Made by a program: the position numbers and the translations under genes. Below are positions 16,354 to 30,600 of a stretch of 64,000 nucleotides of DNA, in pieces (within the stretch, counting starts at the first letter, position 1; the number at the start of each line of letters is the position of its first letter). Under the pieces are notes generated by a model, which did not search any database, had not been told where the DNA came from, and saw only the letters and a list, made by a program, of their open reading frames with translations. Origin of the DNA: Megalobrama amblycephala (lineage: Eukaryota > Chordata > Actinopteri > Cypriniformes > Xenocyprididae); assembly GCF_018812025.1 (NCBI RefSeq), contig NC_063062.1:5775513-5839512 (forward strand), written 5' to 3'.

Positions 16354-19300
16354 CTGCAGGGATGAGAAGAAAGAGAGAGGGGAAAGAGCTGTGAGCAGGT
16401 CACATTAGGTCAGGCCGTCAGGGGAACAGATCACTTCCTCTCAACACATGGCCAATACTCACAAATGCAGGACCTAAAGCAAAGATGCCGCTCACTGCTG
16501 GGTTGCCACCAGCTGTATCTTGCACATCTGTTAAATCAAGCAGAAGAGATCAGGAGATATGAGCTAATGCACATGCCAACATACACGCACTGTAAAAAAG
16601 AATTGTTGGTTTAACTTAAAAAAATTAAGTTACCTGATTGCATTCAAATTTTGAGTTCATTGAATTTAAAAATTTGAGTTAAATGTACAAAATCTGAAAT
16701 GAAACTGACATTGCAGACGTTGATTAAGTCTCTCGAGTGACTGGAGGATCCTCTGCTCCTCTAGTGACAGAGCGCTGATTGTGAGGGACTGTATTCTCTT
16801 GCTCTGGGGACCAACTGGACCGTTGCAGGACTTATGGGTCTGAGCAGAGTCCACAACTTCATGAGCAGCGTCTGACACCTCTGGGCCTGTAACAGAAAAA
16901 GATTTTTTTTTAAGTACTTAAACTCACCAGTATTACCTCAAAGTATACTTTGTTTTTTATGTGTACATGAGGGTCTGCATATAGTGTGCGTGACGCAGAT
17001 TTTGTCACCCAAACACTATGCATGTTGCCCGATTTTTGTAACCCGTCATAACTTCTGGAGAAAAATAGCACAAAGATGAAACTTTCCAGAGTGCATGTGT
17101 CGACTGCCTGCATTCGCGCACGCTATCAAATGGAGTATACTTTGAAAGGCGACGCATTTGTACACTAGTGTACACAAAAAACAAAATGAAGTATACTTTG
17201 GGCTTTAAGGGTGTTATAATCTGGCTTTATATTGCAGTTTGATTGTCGGAAAAAAAATCCTTAAGTTTGGGGTCATTAAGAAGAAAGAAATTAATACTTT
17301 CATTCATCAAGGATCAATTGAATTGATCAAAAGTGACAGTAAATACATTTATTATGTTACAAAAGATTTATCTTTCAAATAAATGTTGTTCTTTTGAACT
17401 TTCTTTTCATCAAAGAATCCTAAAAAACGTATCATGTCCTCCACAAAAATATTAAGCAGCAAAACACGTTTTCAACATTGATAATAATCAGAAATGTTTC
17501 TTGAGCACCAAATCAGCATATTAGAATGATTTCTGAAGGATCATGTGACACTGAAGACTGGAGTAATGATGCTGAAAATTCAGCTTTACCATCAATGGAA
17601 TAATTTATATTTTAAAATATATTACAATAGAAAACAGGTATTTTAAATTGTAATAATGTTTCATAATCAAAGGTTTCCCTCATGTTCATATTCAAGGGGC
17701 TGTCAAACTCCAAAAATAAATGAATAAAAAACATAATTATAGTATTAATAAAATGACTTCTGTCTTCTGTGTCCCATGGATAAAAGTTTGACATGAGGGT
17801 AAATAAATAACGATGCTATTTTATTTTGGTGCTGCACTTTAAATGATTCATATATGTTTGTACATGGGATCGAACTGATTTACATGTTACATTTTTTTGT
17901 TCTTGCTCTGTTGAAAATCTCTAAAGAAGGATATCAGATATTGTTTCACATTATAAATTACCTTCACTGTCTGCTGCATGACCATTTTTATTTGGGTGTT
18001 GAGTTTTTGGCACAGTGACCTGTTAAACCACAAATAAACAGTTATTGAAAAAATAAAACAAACAATTAAAAAAATGTCAAAAAGCCAACAGCAACGTAGT
18101 TAATATAAACAAAAATGTATGCAAGTATATTGTAAACATTACATTTGTCCTTTACACCAAAAACTAGATCAGTGGTTCTCAAACTAGGGGGCCTTAGCAA
18201 ATTTCCAAGTTTGCATTATTTAAATTAGGATTAATTGTATTTATTTATATATTTAAATGTTCTTGCTTTCTAAGACAGTAATTTGAAAATAAGTGCATTT
18301 TTACCTGATAAGGAAAACTGGGCTTTCTCTGTGTGGCTCCTGCAGTTTGATTTCTGCCGTTTTCTACTGAAACTCGATTCTTCACCATGTTACTCTCCAT
18401 AGCCTGTCTTCTTATTGGACTTTTGACTGATTTACAGAAGAAACTCAGATTAAAAATCACATTCATATCATATCCATGCAGCACATTTCAGTGATCAGTG
18501 GCCACTTCCTCTCAAAGATAATGACCAATGAATCTCTGAAATATAATGTCTTGATGTATGGACTCACAGATCTGTGGATTTAATGTCTAAACAACTCTAG
18601 TGAAGCAATGAAAATGTCTTTATTCATTTTCTCACTTATATTTTTCCAGCAGGGACAACTGTGCAGGGTTTTGTATGTAGCTTATTATAAGTAATTTGTA
18701 TGTATAAAATGTATTATTAGGGCTCCTAATTACACAAACCTATAGCCTCTTTGCTGTTAGAGGAAGACAAGAAAAAGCCACCCATTCTTGAGGCTCCTTT
18801 GACACCACTGATCAGACTATCACCATTGATGGTAACATGGGACAGGCTGGCACTGACTTGAGGCGAAGAAGACAACGGGCCATTGTGAGCAAGAAAACTT
18901 TGAGGGTCACCTAAGTCAATTCAGAGAGAGAGAGACACACACACACACACACACACACAAAAGACAAGAGAAAGAACTATAAGACAGTTCAACTGAAAGG
19001 TCCTAAAGTTTGAAAGTCACTTCTCTAGTTCTTGAGGTCTCTGTCCTCAAAATGTAGAGGATTCCTGATGTTATAAAAAATAATTGACCCCTGAGGAACA
19101 AAAGTCCATCATTAAATGGATCCATTTCAACAGAGTAGTAATCCCAAGTGGTGCAGTGCTGTGCAAAGGGCCAAAGAAAACTGACCAACACCAAAAAAAG
19201 AGCCTTTTCCAAAGACTCTAGAAAAACATCCCTCAAGAATCTCAAACAAAGCTGCTGGACTCGCCGACACACAAAGGGAGCTCAGTTCTTTCAATCGACT

Positions 19301-22300
19301 CTTCATTTGACTATATGACAAGGTGCAGTGAAAGTTCATGGGAAGCTGATGATTCCATGACTGTTAGTTTTGTAATGTTTCTTGCCATTTCTTGCCTATT
19401 GAAAATGTGTCTTTTTTCCACAGCAGGTAAATCATCATTCCCAAAAATTTGAAGGAAAGATGAAAAGCAAAATGGGAAGATAAATAAATAGGGAAACAAT
19501 AAATAGTTAGGCTGGAACTTGCTAACCATGTTCTAACCAAGTATGATGCGAAAAAGTAATTTGTCAGCACACATTGTAAGAGGAAATGCTGTGCAATGTG
19601 ACACAATTACAACCAATCACAACATATTAAATATTTCATTATTTATGGCTACCAATGCCTCTACACCATTAACAGAACGAACACAAACCTATCTACTGTA
19701 TGCACAATTTCATACATTATTTATAGAAAAACTGTTGAAAATGTGTGTATCCAATAGCATGTGTTTGATGTATATATATTTAAATTATCATTCTAATGCC
19801 TTTCAAATATTTTGCCTACTTCAGATAAAATGATCATGTATACTATAATGTATATATATATATATATTTTTATTTATTTACGGTGTCAGAAAAAAAGGCA
19901 CTGGCAGTCAATCTTGGCAGTGAAATACTGTTTTTTGGTCTAAAACAAAAGAAAAAGAAAAACTTTAAATAATTCAGTTATGATTCAAAGTTTGTAAATT
20001 AAATTAAATTAAAAGCAATTTTACTGTGATCAATAAATTACCATAAAAGCCTGATTTATCTACTGTTATAAAAACATTTGCACTACATTTTCATGTATTT
20101 TTTTAATGTTTAATTTTCAATATTAAAAAAAAAAGAGAAAAGATTGTGTCAGGTTTTATATGGTTAAAGGATTAGTTCACTTAAAGGTGCCCTAGATTAT
20201 GTTTTTAAAAGATGTAATATAAGTCTAAGGTGTTCCCTGAATGTGTCTGTGAAGTTTCAGCTCAAAATACCTCATAGATTTTTTTTTATAATTTTTTTAA
20301 CTGGCTATTTTGGGGCATCATTATAAATGTGCCGATTTTATGCTGCGGCCCCTTTAAATCCCGTGCTCTCCACCCACAGAGCTCGCTCTTGCCTTAAACA
20401 GTGCCTTAACAAAGTTTACACAACTAATATAACCCTCAAAATGGATCTTTACAAAGTGTTCGTCATGCATGTGTCAGATTATGTGAGTATTGTATACTGT
20501 TATATTGTTTACTTCTGATTTTGAATGAGTTTGATAGTGCTCCATGGCTAATGGGTAATGCTACACTGTTGGAGAGATTTATAAAGAATGGAGTTGTGTT
20601 TATGCATTATACAGACTGCAAGTGTTTAAAAATGAAAATAGCGACGGCTCTCTTGTCTCCGTGAATACAGTAATAACCGATGGTAACTTTAACCACATTT
20701 AACAGTACATTAGCAACATGCTAACGAAACATTTAGAAAGACAGTTTACAAATATCACTAAAAATATCATGTTATCATGGATCATGTCAGTTATTATTGC
20801 TCCATCTGCCATTTTTCGCTATTGTTCTTGCTTGCTTACCTAGTCTGATGATTTGGTTGTGCACATCCAGACGTTAATACTGGCTGCCCTTGTCTAATGC
20901 CTTTTATAATGTTGGAAACGTGGGCTGGCATATGCAAATATTGGGGGCGTACACCCCGACTGTTACGTAACAGTCGGTGTTATGTTGAGATTCGCCTGTT
21001 CTTCGGAGGTCTTTTAAACAAATGAGATTTATATAAGAAGGAGGAAACAATGGAGTTTGAGACTCACTGTATGTCATTTCCATGTACTGAACTCTTGTTA
21101 TTTAACTATGCCAAGATAAATTAAATTTTTCATTCGAGGGCACCTTTAAAAATAAAAATTACCCCAAGATTTATCCTCAAGCCATCCTAGGTGTATATGA
21201 CTTCTATCTGATGAACACAATCAGAGTTATATTAATAAATATCCTGACACATCCAAGCTTGAACGGGACCAACGAGTTTGAAGTTGAAGAAAGTGCATCC
21301 ATCCTTCATAAACATTCTCCACACAGCTCTGGGGGGTTAATAAAGGCCTTTTTCAATGTGTTTGTATAAGAAAAATATCCATATTTAACAAGTTATAAAG
21401 TAAAATATCTAGCTTCCACCAGACCGTCTTCCATCTTAAACTGACCAAGAAAGTGTAACGCCTCTCGTAGTTCAAAACACTTACACTACGTCCTACGCCT
21501 TTCATATTCCAATTTACGAAAAAAAGCCATCAGTTGAATAAGGAAGCCATAGCGTAAGCGTTTTGAACTGTGAGAGGCATTTCACTTTCTTCGTAAGTTC
21601 AATACGGAAGGCGATCTGGCGGAAGCTATGTATTTCACTTTATAACTTGTTAAATATGGATATTTTTCGTACACAAACGCATTGCTTCACTTCAGAAAGC
21701 CTTTATTAACCCCCCCGAGCCGTGTGGAGTATGTTTATGATGGAGTAAATCTTGGGGTAATTTTCATTTTAAAGTGAACTATTCCTTTAATATAATATCC
21801 ACTGATGTGTAGTAGGATTTTAATTCCACTCAGTTGAAATAAAAAATATGTTAGGAGAGAAATACTAAGTGTGGGGGTTTCTTTACCATCTTTGCTGGCG
21901 AGAGCATTTCGGACTCCATGCCACAGCAGTGAGATCTCCTCATCTGTTGGAGTCCGGTCCAAACAGATCCCATTTTCTCCACACCTGCGCCTGGCACTGT
22001 CTGCAAGGGCATCAGGAGGGGAGAGTGAACAGATGCCTGTCTCGTGGGTGTAGGTACAGTAAGGTGGAGCTTGAACACAGATAGCATCTGTTCTGAGGGT
22101 AGGCCGATGAACTATTGTCTGGCTATCTGGAGTATCTCTGTACAGGGACAAATCCTGCAGACCTGCTCTGCTTTGTACAGCATCATCACAGCAGGATGCC
22201 TTGGAGATGTACTCAGCTAAGCCACACTCTACAGCTTCAGGTTTTGGAGGGGGCCGAGGCACCAAAATCTTCCCCTGGGTCTTGGCCACATGTTGCGCTT

Positions 22301-25300
22301 CCCTGGCAGATTGCGGTCTGATGACAGTGCCCTTCCTGGCCCGGGAGGTAACGGGACACGGGCCGGCTCTGGCTGAGCGTGCTCTCCGGGGAATCCGTGA
22401 GCCCCCAATGCAGAGGGCTCGTCTTTGAGAGGTGGGCTCTCTGATATGCTCCTGTGTGCGGATTTCTTGGGGCCCTACCTCTGCCCACGCCTGTCTAGAG
22501 GATTGGGGCCCAGCAGAGGTTTTACTGGAAATGTTTTTTGATACCCCTGTGAGTAAATTCACATGGTCTGAGTGATCCGCCGAGAGCTGTTTATGGGTTT
22601 GTTGAGGCAGGTTAGCACGTCTGCTGGGGTCTCTAAACACTTGGTCCACACCCTCAACACCATCCACCTCATCAAACCAACGTAGTTTCTTCTTAATAGT
22701 CCTATTCTGCTCTGGCTCACTGAGTTTTGCCCTGGCCAGCTCCACGCTGTCCCGGATTAATATAGCCACTTCTTTGGTGAAAAGCAAATGGCCAGGGGTG
22801 TAAGTGAATTTGACATTTCCTGATTTGGACTTTAAATGGTTTTTAAGAATCCCTTTCAGGAATCTGACATTGTTGTTAGTGGCAGAGTGGGTCACGGGGT
22901 CTGCAGATGTGCAGATGCTTTTCAACATACCGGCCTTTGCCAATTTGGTGACATCCGTTTCGTTTTTAGGATCTGAAGGATGTATGCTTGTACTCTCCTC
23001 CATGCTCAGCGGTTTGGATTCTCTCTTGAGGCCTGTGGCATCATCTACATCTGGATTGGGTTTATGCAACTGTGAAGAACTCAGTGTTTCTGTTGGTTGC
23101 ATGTTTAGGGAACTCGGGTCAGTCTGATAAGTTATGCTAAGATGGGCAGTGGAGCTTGAAAAGGCTTTGAATGAACTGCGGCTGGCTGGAAGAGTCGTCT
23201 GTGTTTCGGAAACATGTTTAGCATATTTCTCCTCCAGGGTTCTTGTCTGCTGTTTGGATTCTGACTTAAAGTCTTTAGGCAGACTTGAGAATTCCTGGGG
23301 TGTGGTATCTGGCACAGTTTGTATTCTGCAGTGGGCAACCACAGATCTTTTGTCTTTCAAAATGTTCCCTTGAGCACTCCTGTCATTGTCATGAGTTATC
23401 ATACGCTCTGAATTAGCTGCTAAGTCCTGCTGAGTCATCTCTTTTTGGCAACCAAGAGTAGACTGGGCGTTGAAGTTCTGTGATTGGTCCTTCGAGTTAT
23501 CAAATTTTTCTCGCGTGAGATTCTGGAGACTCCTGCCTTCCTCTGCTGACTCATGATCCTTTGGTGAGTGTGAGCTGGGACTGAGTTTGATTTCCTTGTT
23601 TAAGATCTCCTCCAGGAAACTCTTGGCTATGGAAGAGGAGGGGTGAGATGGTGAACATGGGTTGTTGGACTGTTTCAATGTTGATTGAAGACTTTTGGGG
23701 TCTTGGAGCTTAGAAGGATCCACAGCGAGGTAGAAAGACTGGGCACAGGTGGAGCTCTGCTGGGAGCAACAAACCGACGCAGTGTCAAGGCTCTTCTGAG
23801 GTTCTCCATTCTCTAAGCTGTCCAGACTAGACAGACTCTCTGTCTCACTATGTGGGGTATCAAGATACTCCTGAAAATCAATATAAAAACATTAGAGCAC
23901 TTATGGCAGAGTGCTTTTTGGAGATCATGTTGCATGCATGTTGCAGAGGGATGGAAATAAAACATACAAATCATTCCAATATGCTGAAGAAACATTTCTT
24001 TTTATTATCAATGTTGAAAACAGTTGTGCTGCTTAATATTTTTGTGGAACCTTTATTTTTTTCAGAATTCTTTGATGAATAAAAACTTAAAAAGACAGCA
24101 TTTATTTGAAAGAGAAATCTTTTGTAACATTAAAGATTTAAAGACATATTAAAGACATATTATTTGTAACATGTCTTTAATGTCACTTTTGAAAAAATTA
24201 TTGCATCCTTGCTTAATAAAAGTATAATTTAACTAGGGCTGTCCTCGACTAAAGATTTTTCTAGTTGACAAGTCGTTCATTTAAGCGTTTTGTCGACTAA
24301 TCGTACGTTTATATTAATAAACCATATAAATCATAGTAATGAGATTTTAATCGCCTATATATAATACATAGCCTAATCAGCGTTCAAGTGCACACATAAA
24401 GCTTGCAGCAGAACACCGGCAAATGTAATGATTATGAATGTGGCATGAAAAAACAGAAGGATAATTTATTGATAAACTAGTGTTTTCAGCTGCAGAGATG
24501 GAGTTATCTCTGCAGTAGTGCATGCGCCTATATGCATGTTTCATACGGATTACATAATCTGAGAATTTTTGTTTTAGATTTGAATCGGTTCATTTAAAAG
24601 TAGACATTTCAAGCTTTCCATAGATATATTTCTCATGTCTGTGATGCTGAGTTTTGGTTAATTTTTGTGACGTGCCCAAGTTCACTTGAGACCGAGACGG
24701 CAGAAAGCACATCCTGTTTATTTTAATTATTTTACAAAAGCACAACGTTTTGTTGTTATTGTGAGTTTACAGAAATAAAAGCAAATCATTTAAAGTTTCG
24801 AATGTTGGATTATTCTTATCTGTATGACCAAAAATGACAGAGTATTTTAAGTTAAATGCATGTGATCGCACCGGCGCCACCATGTCATGCAGTAAGCGCG
24901 CTCTCCACACAAACACTTGGATATGCGGCAAATAATGGCACACATTTACAAACCCGATTCCAAAAAAGTTGGGACACTGTACAAATTGTGAATAAAAACA
25001 GAATGCAATGATGTGGAAATTTCAAATTTCAATATTTTATTCAGAATACATCATAGATGACATATCAAATGTTTAAACTGAGAAAATATATAATTTTAAA
25101 GGAAAAATAAGTTGATTTTAAATTTCATGGCATCAACACATCTCAAAAAAGTTGGGACAAGGCCATGTTTACCACTTTGTGGCATCCCCTCTTCTTTTTA
25201 TAACAGTCTGCAAATGTCTGGGGACTGAGGAGACAAGTTGCTCAAGTTTAGGAATAGGAATGTTGTCCCATTCTTGTCTAATACAGGCTTCTAGTTGCTC

Positions 25301-27569
25301 AACTGTCTTAGGTCTTCTTTGTCGCATCTTCTCTTTATGATGCGCCAAATGTTTTCTATGGGTGAAAGATCTGGACTGCAGGCTGGCCATTTCAGTACCC
25401 GGATCCTTCTTCTATGCAGCCATGATGTTGTAATTGATGCAGTATGTGGTCTGGCATTGTCATGTTGGAAAATGCAAGGTCTTCCCTGAAAGAGACGACG
25501 TCTGGATGGGAGCATATGTTGTTCTAGAACTTGGATATACCTTTCAGCATTGATGGTGCCTTTCCAGATGTGTAAGCTGCCCATGCCACACGCACTCATG
25601 CAACCCCATACCATCAGAGATGCAGGCTTCTGAACTGAGCGCTGATAACAACTTGGGTTGTCCTTGACCTCTTTAGTCCGGATGACATGGCGTCCCAGTT
25701 TTCCAAAAAGAACTTCAAATTTTGATTCGTCTGACCACAGAACAGTTTTCCACTTTGCCACAGTCCATTTTAAATAAGCCTTGGCCCAGAGAAAACGCCT
25801 GCGCTTCTGGATCATGTTTAGATATGGCTTCTTTTTTGACCTATAGAGTTTTAGCCGGCAGCGGCGAATGGCACGGTGGATTGTGTTCACCGACAATGTT
25901 TTCTGGAAGTATTCCTGAGCCCATGTTGTGATTTCCATTACAGTAGCATTCCTGTATGTGATGCAGTGCCGTCTAAGGGCCCGAAGATCACGGCATCCAG
26001 TATGGTTTTCCAGCCTTGACCCTTACGCACAGAGATTGTTCCAGATTCTCTGAATCTTTGGATGATATTATGCACTGTAGATAATGATAACTTCAAACTC
26101 TTTGCAATTTTTCTCTGAGAAACTCCTTTCTGATATTGCTCCACTATTTTTCGCCGCAGCATTGGGGGAATTGGTGAGACACTGCCAATCTGAGAGGCTC
26201 TTTTTATACCCAATCATGTTGCCAATTGACCTAATAAGTTGCAAATTGGTCCTCCAGCTGTTCCTTATATGCACATTTAACTTTTCCGGCCTCTTATTGC
26301 TACCTGTCCCAACTTTTTTGGAATGTGTAGCTCTCATGAAATACAAAATGAGCCAATATTTGGCATGACATTTCAAAATGTCTCACTTTCGACATTTGAT
26401 ATCTTACCTATATTCTATTGTGAATAAACTATAAGTTTATGAGATTTGTAAATTATTGCATTCCTTTCTTATTCACAATTTGTACAGTGTCCCAACTTTT
26501 TTGGAATCGGGTTTGTATTTAGGTTAACGTTAGAGCGAGCAGACTTGTAAAGTTGCTATTAACATGTTTCAAGTGATAAGCCATATTTGAGGTCGATGCA
26601 TGATGAATGATAGGCGCATGTTTCGATTTCCTGGCGTCTGTCCATCACAGACTGCGTGATTTCGCCACTTCCTTTGTTTCTTTGTTTCTGCAACCAATTT
26701 TGGTTGACTAAGCCTCTTCTTGACGACTAACGGTTAGTCGACTATTAGGGGGTAGCTCTAAATGTAACAGTATTTTAAATATGTTACATTTAATAATATT
26801 TTACTTTTGGAACTTTTCCATATAGAAAAGGACGATCTACATTTATGCAAGAGGATTGAAGTCTAAAGGATCTGTATTTTTGGATCTTTGGGATACAAAC
26901 ATTAAAATCTTCTTAACCAAAAAAAAAAAAAATGTTAAAATATAATAGCTTACTGAATTCCCAGAAGGAAAACCAAAGGCAGATAGAGCATGATGGTCAC
27001 AGACATTCCCATGAAGGGCATTCCATAAGTCTGACTACATTTGTGCACAGAATGGAACACTTTTCCAAGAAAACCTAAGCCTAAAGCCTATCCTATAAAT
27101 AGGGTTATTACCTTCTGTGTCCTGCTCTGTTCACAGTTCAATGTATTAAATTATGTGTTGGCTACAAGCCAGTGCAGGTAACATTCCAGCTGGTGTGTGT
27201 AAGAAGACATAACTGACTGTCTGAGAGGGAAAGAATGCTTGTTTGAGTTATAGAGATAGGGGAATGTGTATCTGTGGTTTTAATATGCATTTGTGTGATG
27301 AAAGCCTCAGGATGAGCTCATCTCTTTAAAACATCTCAGTTTGTTCAGAAGATGCTGCCGCGTGTTGTGGCAAGAGGAGCCCTGGGCTAAAATTACAATG
27401 TTGTTGTTTCTCCCCCCAGCAAATTTGGCCTCTTTTAACATACACAGTCACAGGCACAGTCAATCACTGTGAAGCTGATCACAATTACAAAAAAGCCTCA
27501 ACCTTGGAATTACATAAAAACTATTCTCATGAACTATAATCATCAGAAACATTTTATTATAAATAAAGT

Positions 27570-27640
<71 letters not shown>

Positions 27641-30600
27641 TATGTATATTAACCTGTGGATCGGCCTGCTCTTTTTCTTTCAGAACAGTCTGTGTCTCCT
27701 GCTGCTCATTGAGGAAGAACGGCTGGTTGTTCCTGAAGTTAGTCAGGCTGCTCTCCTGCAGGAGTTTGGTGTAGGCCTCAGCTACAGATAAGGCACGTAG
27801 GTGACGAGCGCCCCCTGAAGGCTTTGGGGAAGAAGTGCTGCTCCTGAAACAAACAAGTGGTTCAATGCAGGCATTGTAATATATATATAGTTGTATAGAG
27901 CATTTAAAAAATGTACTACCAAAAGTATTAATACTTTAAATAACAATACAATTTATTTATTTATTTATTTAGAATTTGTAAAAGAAATGACCAAATTTCG
28001 GTAAATTTCATTAATAAGATGAATAAACAATATTGCATTATATAATGCTTAACATATTAAAATGCATTTAAATGTCATGAAACATTGATTCATATATATG
28101 ACCAGACATATTTATATTTCAGTGTGCTTGAACTACTGATCTGTTAAAGTGTCTGAGACGTTGAATTATTTTTTATTAATTTTAAAACTAACTGAAATTA
28201 TTTTCAAGCTAGCTTTTAAATTATATTTAAGATGAAATATTACTTTAATGTAGGGCTGTCAAATGATTAATCGTGATTAATCGCATACAAAATAAAAGTT
28301 TGAGTTTGCCTAATATATGTGTGAGTACTGTGTGTAATTATTATGTATATATAAATACAAACACAATCATGTATATATTTAAGAAATACTTACAAGTATA
28401 TGTATTTATTTATATTTTTATATAATTTTTATTATAAAAATATTTTGTACATAAATAACAAATTTCTCTTAAATATATACATAAATTTGTGTGTATTTAT
28501 ATATACACAATAATTATACACAGTACTCACACATATATTAGGCAAACTCAAACTTTTATTTTGTATGCGATTAATCGCGATTAATCATTTGACAGCCCTA
28601 CTTTAATAAAATTCATTCATGAAAGCTGTTAGATAATATTACCTTAATGTATCAACCAATAATGATATATTGTCATGGTAGCAAGGTTGTACCTGCTAGT
28701 AGTGGAGGCACTGGACAAAAATTGAGATTGATGAGTATATAAGGGTGGACTGCCTTGAATATGATGAAGCGCTTCATCAAGATTGGGTGGTGTTCTCTTA
28801 AAGGCTGCTGCAGAACACAAATGACTTCATTTAAATTGTGGATGAGATGTGAACACATTCTGACCTAATGGGAGATAAAGGCCTGGTTTCACAGACAAGG
28901 CTTGGATTAAGCCAGGATTAGACCTTAGTTCAACTTTTATAAATGTACCTTAGAAAAAAACATTACTGGTGTGCATCATGAGACAAAACAATGGCAGTGA
29001 CATTTTTTAAGATATGTCAGTGCAAGTTGCTTCCAGTTAAAACAGTTCAAACATGCATTTTAATCTTGTCTGTGAAACCAGGGGAAAGAGTGCTTGTAGA
29101 CACATGAATTAATGTGCGCCTATCTGTTTCACTGAACCTACCTGGTCTTTTCCTTTGGGATGGAGAGAGGTGAGCTCTTTGGAAGTTCTCTGTGGCATCC
29201 TGGACCCTCTGATGCCGCTGCTGTAGAATATTCTCCCTCAATCTCTGCTCCTGAACATCCCACTGTTTCCTTCTCTCCTCTAGAGCCCTGGAGAGAGTGT
29301 GAGACAAACGGTAAGAAAATATATGCGGTTTTTCTGACGTCTGACAGTTAGACAATGCTTTGCACATACAGTGTCCTCTTTAAGACATTATTAATTTGTT
29401 TTAAGAGGAATGGATGAGAACTTTGGCAACTGCGTGCAGCATATCCAATGTACCACTTGACTTAAATGGAAATGAGTCTTTAATCTAATTGAAAATATCA
29501 GCTCATTGTACAAGCTGTCGTTATCTCAGACGTTTACTTTCCAGGGTCAACAGAAACCCGAGCCTTCTCTAACAGATGCATTTCAGCTAAATTAATTTGT
29601 TAATGGCACAGAAACCAGTACATGCGGAAGCACTGAGCTGCAGTCTGTCAGAATTGCAGCTAAAATCATTTAATCATCATAATTAAGCAACCTGAACTTA
29701 CATAAAAAGGTCAAATTATTTTATTTTAAAAAATATTTTAAAAATAATATTTCAAGAGACTTATTGACCTTGACACACAGTCATGAGGGTCTGCATCAGT
29801 CCTATCTATGATATAATAATAATAAAAAAGAACTTATAATAAAAGATTATGTCAAACTACTTAATAAGGTTTTATTTCATTCGGGATTTTTTTCATCATT
29901 ATGATATCAGGACAGTTGTATAACCCTGATATTTTTAACTTTAAAATATCAAAATTAATTTTAATACAAAAATGTTAGTGTTTACAAGTCACTGAATGCA
30001 TTAACTTTTATTTCTCATATAGTGGACTTCACTGGGGTTCAACGGGTTGAAAGTCAAAATTACAGTTTCACTGCAGCTTCAAAGCGTTCTACACGATCCC
30101 AGACGAGGAATAAGAGTCTTATCTAGTGAAACGATTGGTCATTTTCTAAATAAACAAAACAAAACAAAAAAAACTTTTGAACAACAAATGCTCATCTTGC
30201 ACTGATCTGCGATGCGCCACGCATTACGTAATCACGTTGGAAAGGTCACATGTGACGTAGGCGGAAGTCCTGACCCAGTGTCTACAAAGCGAACGTTCAA
30301 AGACTAAGTCAAACACCCTTTACAAAAAAAGGTAAAACAACGATGTCGGACGATTTTGAAGTTGGAGGAGAAAATGAGATGGAGTTTTTCGCCCTACCGC
30401 AGTACTACGTCACGCGTGACCTTTCCAACGTAATTACGTAATGCGTGGCGCATCGCAGAGCAGTGCAATATGAGCATTTGTGGTTAAAAAGTATATACAT
30501 TTTTTTGTTCTTAGTTTTTTTTAGTAAATGACCAATCGTTTCACTAGATAAGACCCTTATTCCTCATCTGGCATCGTGTAGAGCCCTTTGAAGCTGCACT

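Larger units (their letters stand above)
24234..26760. mobile_element. hAT-like element hosting a Tc1-like insertion
   Basis: Termini TAGGGCTGTCCTCGACTAA and, inverted, TAGAGCTACCCCC...GTCGACTAA. Flanking octamers AATTTAAC (24226-24233) and AATGTAAC (26761-26768) match at 7 of 8, as for hAT target duplications. Without the internal Tc1 element it is about 960 bp. No hAT transposase was recognised. It lies in the cep126 intron between exons 5 and 6. Confidence 0.7.

Noticed and set aside
21735..21886. C-terminal extension of the large cep126 frame past 21887
   Set aside because: A donor (GTAAAG) ends the exon; the tail reads into the TTAA foldback element, and exon 7 joins in phase with conserved C-terminal exons following.
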